Made by a program: the position numbers and the translations under genes. DNA of 10,000 nucleotides, taken from NCBI GenBank assembly GCA_030039935.1, contig JASHUQ010000088.1, positions 1 through 10,000 of the forward strand, in the 5' to 3' direction. Of the stretch, positions 1 to 6,054 are shown in pieces; within the stretch, counting starts at the first letter, position 1; each line of letters begins with the position of its first letter. The notes beneath the pieces were generated by a model, which was not told where the DNA came from, searched no databases, and saw only the letters and a list, made by a program, of their open reading frames with translations. The DNA comes from Microcaldota archaeon. Its GTDB lineage: Archaea > Micrarchaeota > Micrarchaeia > Micrarchaeales > Micrarchaeaceae.

Positions 1-11
1 CTAAGGGAAAG

Positions 12-1700
12 ATGAAGGCAATGGACAAGCGAAACGTACTGGTTTATTCCATAATATTCGTTGTGATAGCTGTAGCTGTCGCATCTATACTTATAAGCTC
101 TTCCAATTCAAGCTACAACGTAACAGTAGCCCTGTCGGCTAATACAAGCACAGCGGGCAAGCTCTATCCATACCAATCTGCAAGCTTTACAATAATAATA
201 AAGAACAATGGCGGAAGGATAAACCAGATGCCATTTTCCTTCTACCTTGATGGAAGCCCTATAGAATCATATACAGTAAGCATACCTGGCGGCCAAATAG
301 CGCAGATAAACTATACCTATGTGTTTCCAAGCAACGGAACCTATGATTTCGAGGCTGTTGCAGATCCTGGCCAGGTATTGGATATAGTGAACAGAAGCGG
401 GGCGCACAGCTCTGTTGTACTGAATGTGAGCACTGTGCAGGAACCTCTTGTATACACATCAATACCAAACAATGGTATAGAATCAACTCAGGAATTCTCT
501 TTATTTAGGAATGGAACTGCCGCCTCTTACATTTTCGGAAGCTACTACAATATTGGCGTAATAAGCAGCATGTTCGGCCCAGCCAATGTGATAATATCAT
601 CGCTTTTGTACGACTTCTCTGACACGCTCAACTATGCCGGAGGAGCAACAGCTACGTATGAAAATAACAGCAATGCATACTCACTCTGGCTGCAGGGGAC
701 AATAAACCCGAAAATAGTTAGTGCTCTTGTAAAGAGCTTCTCGATTCCGGTGACAAGCGCTGTGCAGAACAACGTTAACATCTCTTTTGCAAAGGAGAGC
801 AACACAACGAGCATTTGCTTCTTCTATTCAAATGGCTGGACAAAGATAATTTCATACCGCAATGAGTCAAATGGAGTGACGTGCAAAGAGATAATCTCAA
901 ATTATTCCGGCACTGAGCAATACTCCCTTGAAAACGACCTCAATTCATCTGCGCAGTTGAAGGGCTACAGCGCAAACTTCCTTTATACAAACTCAACAAA
1001 CCTTGCATCATCGCTTGCTGACTACAACAACAGCCTATCAACCATAAATGTGTTCGAGAACCAGTATGGCTCTTTTGTGAGCTATATAAAGGAGAACCAG
1101 ATTCCGGTCAACGTAGCAAAAGCAAAGCCGTCTTGCAATGGAATAACATATTCAAACGGAACTACAAACATATGCTCTGAAGCGGTGATAATAAACGCGG
1201 TTCCAAATCTTATTCTTCTGAACCAAACAGAGATAACCAGAGACTATACAATATCAATATACTCGCTGATAAACTCAACATATTCACTGTCTGCAAACCA
1301 GGATGGGATAGAACTCATAGAGCTGCTCAACTCTACAGCGCAAAGTGCGGTATGGCAGAGCACTTTCAAGAACACATGCAACCTGTTCAATGCATCTCTG
1401 TCGTGCAACGTTGTTGGCTTTGACCACTCTTCCAACGTTGCAGAATTCAATATAACAAACAACAAGCAAGGCAATGTAACCATAAACAACATAGCCTGCT
1501 ATGCGCCAGGAACCCAGCTAAACCAGAGCGTTGACAGGATGATAGGGCCAAAAGGAATCATAAACGTGTCTACAACATGCATCAGCATACCGGTTTCTGT
1601 CGCCAGCGAGACAACAACATACAACATATCGATAAACTACACAAACAGCAACAAGAATTATGTCGATTATGGAATTGTAAACATAACAAATCTTTCCTAA
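12..1700 (+). CDS. Putative membrane-anchored, heavily glycosylated extracellular protein
   Basis: I do not recognise this 562-residue protein as a named family. It opens with a short basic stretch (MKAMDKR) and one strongly hydrophobic segment at about residues 8-29, which reads as a signal-anchor or uncleaved signal peptide. The rest should lie outside the cell. Residues about 35-140 have the look of a CARDB/Ig-like beta domain: alternating beta strands, an IIIKNNGG-type turn, and a segment ending in a VLNVS strand. The last ~90 residues look like a second beta-rich domain. I count about 29 N-X-S/T sequons and eight cysteines, so dense N-glycosylation and disulfides are plausible. There are no long charged or catalytic motifs. 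The start ATG at 12 follows a purine-rich AGGGAAAG; an ATG at 21 is an alternative. CTAA at 1-4 may be the end of an upstream gene. The gene is probably independent of the Complex I operon, because a minus-strand gene separates them. A role as an S-layer, adhesion or substrate-binding surface protein is inference only. Confidence 0.8.
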   Translation: MKAMDKRNVLVYSIIFVVIAVAVASILISSSNSSYNVTVALSANTSTAGKLYPYQSASFTIIIKNNGGRINQMPFSFYLDGSPIESYTVSIPGGQIAQINYTYVFPSNGTYDFEAVADPGQVLDIVNRSGAHSSVVLNVSTVQEPLVYTSIPNNGIESTQEFSLFRNGTAASYIFGSYYNIGVISSMFGPANVIISSLLYDFSDTLNYAGGATATYENNSNAYSLWLQGTINPKIVSALVKSFSIPVTSAVQNNVNISFAKESNTTSICFFYSNGWTKIISYRNESNGVTCKEIISNYSGTEQYSLENDLNSSAQLKGYSANFLYTNSTNLASSLADYNNSLSTINVFENQYGSFVSYIKENQIPVNVAKAKPSCNGITYSNGTTNICSEAVIINAVPNLILLNQTEITRDYTISIYSLINSTYSLSANQDGIELIELLNSTAQSAVWQSTFKNTCNLFNASLSCNVVGFDHSSNVAEFNITNNKQGNVTINNIACYAPGTQLNQSVDRMIGPKGIINVSTTCISIPVSVASETTTYNISINYTNSNKNYVDYGIVNITNLS

Positions 1701-1960
1701 ATGTTTACGAAGTCTTTTGCGCCCTTTCCTTTAGGAAAAGCCCTGCAGTTCTGCGATTCAACCGGCAGTCCAATCTCATCAGCGAGCCTCGAGACCTCGC
1801 TCATATCAACCAACCGGTCCGCATGCAGCTCTGTGAATTTCTCGTTTCCAATCTCAATCCTCTTTACCCTGAATGTGAGATACTGAAGCATACCAGACCT
1901 CTTGACCCTTAGCTTTATCTCCCCGTTTTTTATTATGCTTCTTGCATATTCAGATATCAT
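1697..1960 (-). CDS. Small basic protein, unrecognised
   Basis: An 87-residue protein rich in Lys/Arg/Glu with no hydrophobic segment, so probably cytoplasmic. The N-terminal half (about residues 12-43) reads as beta strands (GEIKLRVKR, YLTFRVKRIEIG). The middle (about 47-63) is a likely helix (RLVDMSEVSRLADEIG). The tail contains a basic FPKGKGAKDF patch. This could suit nucleic-acid or ribosome binding, but that is a guess; there is one Cys and no metal-binding motif. I judge it real because its composition is balanced, it fills the space between neighbours exactly, it has a TATA-like TTTATATT about 35 nt upstream of its ATG, and the competing plus-strand frames read poorly. Its TAG stop overlaps the TAA of the convergent gene by 4 nt. 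It is divergent from nuoH, with only 56 nt between the starts. Confidence 0.7.
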   Translation of the reverse strand: MISEYARSIIKNGEIKLRVKRSGMLQYLTFRVKRIEIGNEKFTELHADRLVDMSEVSRLADEIGLPVESQNCRAFPKGKGAKDFVNI

Positions 1961-1990
1961 TCAATCAATTTACTCTCTTGTTCGCAAAAC

Positions 1991-1999
1991 AATATAAAT
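1991..1999. promoter_or_regulatory. TATA-like box in the divergent promoter region before nuoH
   Basis: AATATAAAT sits in the 56-nt gap (1961-2016) between the divergent small gene and nuoH. On the plus strand it is preceded by CGCAAAAC, an acceptable purine-rich BRE. Its centre lies about 22 nt before the ATG at 2017 and about 31 nt before the ATG at 2026, the usual archaeal spacing for a short or absent leader. On the minus strand it reads ATTTATATT, close to the archaeal TATA consensus, about 35 nt before the ATG of the small gene. It is the only TATA-like element in the gap, so it may drive both directions. No operator-like inverted repeat was seen. Confidence 0.5.
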
Positions 2000-2016
2000 G
2001 TGAGAGTAGAAGGAAC

Positions 2017-3069
2017 ATGGATGAGATGCTCCAGATAAGCTCTGGGTTCATAAGCAATATTTTCAATAGCTTTCAATCAGCGCTAAACCGGATTGTTGGA
2101 CCAGCAATAGCAGCGCCTCTTGCGCTCATAATCGCGTTTATAGCTTTCGCAGTAACCCTAATGATACTTGTAACCCTTTTTGTCTATTTTGTTGGATGGT
2201 TTGAAAGGAAGTTCATGGCAAGGGCGCAGTCTCGCCACGGCCCGACATATGTAGGAAAATATGGGATACTCCAGAACTTTGCTGACCTTGTCAAGCTTCT
2301 TTCCAAAGAGAACATAGTTCCGGATAATGCAGACAAATACCTTTTCCAAGTATCGATTCCTGCAATACTTGGCGCATTTGTGCTAATGCTCTCTTTCATT
2401 CCTCTTACGCAAACCTATGTGGGAATAGACACAAGCATAGGGTTGATCGTTGTTTTCATGCTGCTTTCTCTTGCCCCGATACTTATATTCGTGTCAGGAT
2501 GGACCAGCGGGAACAAGTTCGCGTCTATAGGCGCAGAGAGGTCTGTTGTTCTTCTTATAAGTTATGAGATTCCACTGCTTCTTGTTATAGTCGCAATAGC
2601 GATGCTGGCAAACAGCTACAATTTCTCCAGCATAATATCCGCACAGAACGGCTTCTGGTTCGCTGTTCTAATGCCAATAGGGTTTGTGGTGTTTTTCATA
2701 ATAATGATGGCAGAGTTCGAAAGGCCCCCATTCGATGTAAGAGAAGCGGACAGCGAGCTTATTGCAGGATGGCTTACTGATGTGAGCGCGCCATACTATG
2801 GGCTTGTCCTGTTTCTTGATTATGCTAGGCTTTTCACTGGCTCTCTGCTCATAACCGTTTTGTTCCTCGGGGGCTATCTCGGGCCAAGCATACTTCCGCC
2901 GTTTGCCTGGACAATAGTAAAAGTTGTTGCAATAACATTGCTGGTCATACTTGCGAGGGTTACATTTGTAAGGATGAGGATAGACAGGATACTAAGGCTC
3001 GGATGGCTGTACCTTACTCCTTTAGCCATAGTTAATTTATTACTTACATTTGTATTGTTTATCCATTAG
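2017..3069 (+). CDS. nuoH: Complex I subunit NuoH (NADH-quinone oxidoreductase subunit H / ND1-like)
   Basis: Membrane subunit that anchors the peripheral arm and forms much of the quinone-binding cavity and the first half-channel. About eight hydrophobic helices are visible in 350 residues, a normal family length. Family signatures: SRHGPTYVG with YGILQNFADLVKLLSKE (about 72-97), GWTSGNKFASIGAERS with ISYEIP (about 161-186), and the hallmark loop AEFERPPFDVREADSELIAG (about 232-251). The last corresponds to AETNRxPFDLPEAESELVAG in E. coli-type proteins. Differences from the classical sequence are ETNR to EFER, the final E of EAE to D, and the TEYSG-type motif to TDVSA. The reading frame is open back to a TTG at 1942, but that would overlap the divergent gene and its promoter. 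ATG 2017 is preferred, preceded by AAGGA; ATG 2026 is possible. It is the first gene of the run, and nuoI begins 8 nt after its stop. Confidence 0.96.
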   Translation: MDEMLQISSGFISNIFNSFQSALNRIVGPAIAAPLALIIAFIAFAVTLMILVTLFVYFVGWFERKFMARAQSRHGPTYVGKYGILQNFADLVKLLSKENIVPDNADKYLFQVSIPAILGAFVLMLSFIPLTQTYVGIDTSIGLIVVFMLLSLAPILIFVSGWTSGNKFASIGAERSVVLLISYEIPLLLVIVAIAMLANSYNFSSIISAQNGFWFAVLMPIGFVVFFIIMMAEFERPPFDVREADSELIAGWLTDVSAPYYGLVLFLDYARLFTGSLLITVLFLGGYLGPSILPPFAWTIVKVVAITLLVILARVTFVRMRIDRILRLGWLYLTPLAIVNLLLTFVLFIH

Positions 3070-3077
3070 ATGATATA

Positions 3078-3440
3078 TTGATTGTAAAACCTGTTGTTGA
3101 CATTGGAAAAGAGGCGCTGCACAAGCCGCAAACTCTGGAGTATCCGGATGAAAGGGAGGCAGTAACAGACAACTATAGGGGAATACACAAGCTCGACATG
3201 AAAACATGCATAAGCTGCTCTGCATGCCAGAGGATCTGCCCGAACCAGACAATAAACATGGTAGAGGTGAATACAGAAAAGGGGAAAAAGCTCATGCCGG
3301 AGATAAACCTTGAGAGATGCCTTTTCTGCGCCCTATGCGAAGAGGTCTGCCCAACCGAATGCCTGATACTCACAAAGGATTATGATTTTGAGAGGTTTGA
3401 CAGAAGAGAGTTCATAAAGAGACCAGAGGACTTGAAGTAA
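3078..3440 (+). CDS. nuoI: Complex I subunit NuoI, two-[4Fe-4S] ferredoxin-like protein
   Basis: Fe-S subunit of the peripheral arm that passes electrons through clusters N6a/N6b toward NuoB and the quinone. Two complete cluster motifs are visible: CISCSACQRICP (Cys 44, 47, 50, 54) and CLFCALCEEVCP (Cys 81, 84, 87, 91), the standard crossed-ligand pattern. The preceding YPDEREAVTDNYRGIHKL (about 22-39) is the usual NuoI lead-in (YPxE...FRGxHxL). At 120 residues it is shorter than typical bacterial NuoI (roughly 150-180), mainly at both ends. The start is TTG at 3078, the only start that keeps the conserved KPxTLEYP segment. The first in-frame ATG (3198) would leave only three residues before the first cluster motif. 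GATGAT at 3069-3074 is a weak Shine-Dalgarno-like match. It lies between nuoH and nuoJ in canonical order. Confidence 0.95.
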   Translation: MIVKPVVDIGKEALHKPQTLEYPDEREAVTDNYRGIHKLDMKTCISCSACQRICPNQTINMVEVNTEKGKKLMPEINLERCLFCALCEEVCPTECLILTKDYDFERFDRREFIKRPEDLK

Positions 3441-3454
3441 AAGAACTGTTGGTC

Positions 3455-3952
3455 ATGGTCATGATTTACATTGTCACATATATCGTAGCTGCACTTATAT
3501 TGATAGCAAGCGCTCTTGTTTTCATATTCAAGGATGTACTGCACATAGCTGTTGCGCTTTCCACAGTCTTCCTGATAAATTCTGTCTTGTTCCTAATTCT
3601 GCAGCAGCCCATCCTCGCCGTAATCCAATTGTTCATAATGATAGGTGGGGTATCTACCTATCTTTTTGTAGGAGTCGCAGCGGCGAGCTATTCAAATTTC
3701 AAGTATACAAACTATATCGCCCTTGTTGGATTGTCAATAGTGATATTCTCTGCAATAACATACGGGGCATACAGCACAAGTACAATAACGCAGGCCGGCA
3801 CATCAAATTCCATAAACACATTTTCTTCCAATTCAATAGCGAGTACATTCAACTCCAGCTACTCAATAATTTCCTTTTATATAATAGGGATAATGCTTTT
3901 TTCGATTGCAATAACAGCTATTCTTCTTTTGAATAGGCTAAGAAGTGTATAA
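3455..3952 (+). CDS. nuoJ: Complex I subunit NuoJ (ND6-like)
   Basis: Membrane subunit linking NuoH to NuoK. About five hydrophobic helices fit the family. An ungapped comparison from DVLH (like NPVH in E. coli NuoJ) runs through the TM3 region IQLFIMIGGVSTYLF, the counterpart of the E. coli stretch EIIVYAGAIMVLF. The Gly at the TM3 bulge is kept. The conserved Tyr (E. coli Y59) is Met (codon 3638-3640) and the preceding Glu is Gln. The stretch at about 109-140 is a Ser/Thr/Asn-rich extramembrane loop. Start choice is uncertain: TTG 3449, ATG 3455 and ATG 3461 are all in frame with no clear Shine-Dalgarno. I use 3455. The stop is one nucleotide before the nuoK ATG. Confidence 0.9.
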   Translation: MVMIYIVTYIVAALILIASALVFIFKDVLHIAVALSTVFLINSVLFLILQQPILAVIQLFIMIGGVSTYLFVGVAAASYSNFKYTNYIALVGLSIVIFSAITYGAYSTSTITQAGTSNSINTFSSNSIASTFNSSYSIISFYIIGIMLFSIAITAILLLNRLRSV

Positions 3953-3953
3953 A

Positions 3954-4253
3954 ATGTTTGGAATATTCTTGCTGCTGAGCTTTGCGCTGTTCTCTCTGGG
4001 GATAGCCGGTATAGCGGCGTCAAGGCATTTCGTGGTAATGATACTAAGTGTTGAGATACTGCTTGTTGGAAGCTCCCTCCTCGCTCTGTCTTCCTATGCA
4101 TATATAGCAACAGGGCAGATCCTTGTCCTGCTATTCGCAATATGGTCTATAGCGGCATTGGAGGTAATCGCCCTTGTTGTATTCTACAGATATTTGGCAA
4201 AGCTTGAAGTGAGCATGAATGTTACAAAGCTTATGAAATACAAAGAAAGATAG
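3954..4253 (+). CDS. nuoK: Complex I subunit NuoK (ND4L-like)
   Basis: Small three-helix membrane subunit, MrpC-like, between NuoJ and the first antiporter-like subunit. At 99 residues the length is standard. Both conserved membrane glutamates of the E-channel are present: one in MILSVEILLVGSSL (TM2, like E. coli E36) and one in SIAALEVIALVVFYR (TM3, like E. coli E72 in AAAEAxIGL). The classical SLGIAGIAASR segment in TM1 and its following loop is also recognisable. ATG 3954 begins one nucleotide after the nuoJ stop. A GTG at 3945 in the same frame would add three residues and overlap nuoJ by 8 nt, so translational coupling is likely either way. Confidence 0.93.
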   Translation: MFGIFLLLSFALFSLGIAGIAASRHFVVMILSVEILLVGSSLLALSSYAYIATGQILVLLFAIWSIAALEVIALVVFYRYLAKLEVSMNVTKLMKYKER

Positions 4254-4262
4254 CGCGATCTA

Positions 4263-6050
4263 ATGAACCCATTAATCATATTGTTGCCGATTCTTCTTGG
4301 AGGGATATTGTCGCTCGCATCCCAGAAGTACTCAAGGTTCATAGCACTTGCAGGGTCTGTACTGTCTTCAATAGTGATTATTTTTGTTTTGCTCGGAAGC
4401 TCTTTTTCTTTTGCATCCGCATATACGGCGGCGTTGCCAACATATTCGCTTAACTGGTTTTCTCTCAGCACATTGAGCGTATCGCTTTACCTTTCCACAA
4501 TGTCAATAAACGAGCTTCTGCTAATCCTTGTCGGGATAATTTCTCCCTTGATATTCTGGTACTCGATAGGCTATATGGATGTTCCAAGCGAAAACAGCCG
4601 CTATTACTTTGAGCTTAGCGTTTTTGCTGCCTCCATGCTGCTTTTCGCAATGTCAGCCGATTTCATAACAATGTTCATAGCCTGGGAAGGCCTTGGAATA
4701 ACAAGCTATTTGCTTATAGGTTTCTGGTACAACAAAAGAGAGCCACCATACGCGGCAAGAAAAGCCATCACAACAATAATAATTGGAGACATACTCATGC
4801 TTTCCGGGATACTTATAATATGGACCAGTTTCCATACATTCGTTTTCTCAACTCTTATAAACTCCCAGGCAACGCAGTCAACGAACTTTGCAATAGCACT
4901 GCTGCTTATTTTGTTTGCATCATTTACCAAATCTGCGCAGTTCCCGTTCCACGAGTGGCTTTCAGATGCAATGGAGGGGCCAACCCCAGTTTCAGCATTT
5001 CTTCATTCATCGACAATGGTAAAAGCTGGTGTGTTCCTCATCGCCCTCTTGCTCCCTTTGTACATATCCGCGCATCTTCTTCCTGTAATTCTAGTTTTTG
5101 GAATAATCACCGCAATTTTTGGAGTGATTAATGCTGTTTCATCTAAGCACATTAAGAAGATACTCGCATACTCGACAATAGAGGACCTTGGCCTCATGTT
5201 TGTTGCACTTGGCCTCGGAGCCATTTTGGCGGCGCTTCTTCTCTTCATTGTGCAAACATTTTACAAGGCGCTCATGTTCATGAACGCTGGCTCAATAATG
5301 AAAGCAAACGATGAAGAGACAAATATATACAAAATATATTCTTTTGGCGGAAACAAAACGCTGCTTGCAGCGGCTGTTATTGGTTCGCTCTCTCTGGCCG
5401 GAGTGTTTCCGTTCAGCGGCTTTCTGGGAAAGGCGGCAATAGATACATCGGCATCATCAAACATAATGGTTTATTTGATACTGGTAGCGCTTGATTTCCT
5501 CACGGCATTCTATATTTTCAGATGGTTGTTTGTTCCAATGAAACAGCAGAAATCAAACCCGCGCGATTCAAGAATAGGAACAAATTTCGCATACGCAAAA
5601 AAGAGCATGATAGTCCCGCAGCTTATTCTTTCTGTAATTGTCATCGGGGTTTCTCTATTTGCATTTTACATGAATTCAATAAGCCAATACATAACGACAA
5701 CGGATTTGATTATAGAGAGCGCAGTTTCCATAGCTGGGGTTGCTGTTGCGCTTTTTGTATTTTACATTCCAAAGAGGGCGCTTTTCTCAGAGAGAAGTGC
5801 GGCAAGGAACTTCCTTTCAAAAGGCTTGTTTGTTAACGCGGCATATTACTACATAGCAAGGTTTGTCCAGCTCGTCGCGCACGCAATAGACATATTTGAC
5901 TATGAGCTCAACAGGTTCTTCTATTCCGGAGCGAGGGGAACCACGGATTTAGGAAACGCCATAAGAAAGACGGAGAGCGGCTCTGTCAATCTATACCTAA
6001 CAGCATTTGCCGTAGGCCTCATATTTATAATACTGATATTAGTTTTGTGA
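4263..6050 (+). CDS. nuoL: Complex I subunit NuoL (ND5-like, distal proton-pumping antiporter-like subunit)
   Basis: Largest antiporter-like subunit of the membrane arm, 595 residues, close to the usual ~610. Core channel residues are retained: E142 in FIAWEGLGITSYLL (TM5, like E. coli E144), K223 in FTKSAQFPFHEWLSDAMEGP (TM7, like K229), H248 in TPVSAFLHSSTMV (TM8, like H254), K335 in QTFYKALMF (like K342) and K390 in GVFPFSGFLGK (TM12, like K399). Residue 391 is Ala where E. coli has D400. The two TM11 histidines of E. coli (H334/H338) correspond to L327 and Q331. The C-terminal part has a polar stretch that fits the lateral amphipathic helix and ends in a final TM helix (about 575-595), so the gene is complete. 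ATG 4263 lies 9 nt after the nuoK stop; nuoM begins 4 nt after its stop. Confidence 0.96.
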   Translation: MNPLIILLPILLGGILSLASQKYSRFIALAGSVLSSIVIIFVLLGSSFSFASAYTAALPTYSLNWFSLSTLSVSLYLSTMSINELLLILVGIISPLIFWYSIGYMDVPSENSRYYFELSVFAASMLLFAMSADFITMFIAWEGLGITSYLLIGFWYNKREPPYAARKAITTIIIGDILMLSGILIIWTSFHTFVFSTLINSQATQSTNFAIALLLILFASFTKSAQFPFHEWLSDAMEGPTPVSAFLHSSTMVKAGVFLIALLLPLYISAHLLPVILVFGIITAIFGVINAVSSKHIKKILAYSTIEDLGLMFVALGLGAILAALLLFIVQTFYKALMFMNAGSIMKANDEETNIYKIYSFGGNKTLLAAAVIGSLSLAGVFPFSGFLGKAAIDTSASSNIMVYLILVALDFLTAFYIFRWLFVPMKQQKSNPRDSRIGTNFAYAKKSMIVPQLILSVIVIGVSLFAFYMNSISQYITTTDLIIESAVSIAGVAVALFVFYIPKRALFSERSAARNFLSKGLFVNAAYYYIARFVQLVAHAIDIFDYELNRFFYSGARGTTDLGNAIRKTESGSVNLYLTAFAVGLIFIILILVL

Positions 6051-6054
6051 TGGA

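Noticed and set aside
1701-1886. Plus-strand 61-codon open frame beginning with ATG right after the CTAA stop
   Set aside because: It is the exact antisense of the minus-strand 87-residue gene, which is longer, better balanced and better placed relative to a promoter.
1577-1912. Plus-strand 111-codon open frame spanning the end of the surface protein gene and the minus-strand small gene
   Set aside because: Its composition is odd (His/Gln/Cys-rich, then Pro/Leu) and it is out of frame with one gene and antisense to another. It is best seen as a shadow.
1942-2016. 25-residue N-terminal extension of NuoH from TTG 1942
   Set aside because: It overlaps the start of the divergent gene and includes the TATA box, and its sequence does not resemble a NuoH N-terminus.
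3040-3252. Minus-strand open frame opposite nuoI (70 codons)
   Set aside because: It is antisense to the conserved ferredoxin motif region, Cys-rich only because of the opposite strand, and has no supporting signals.
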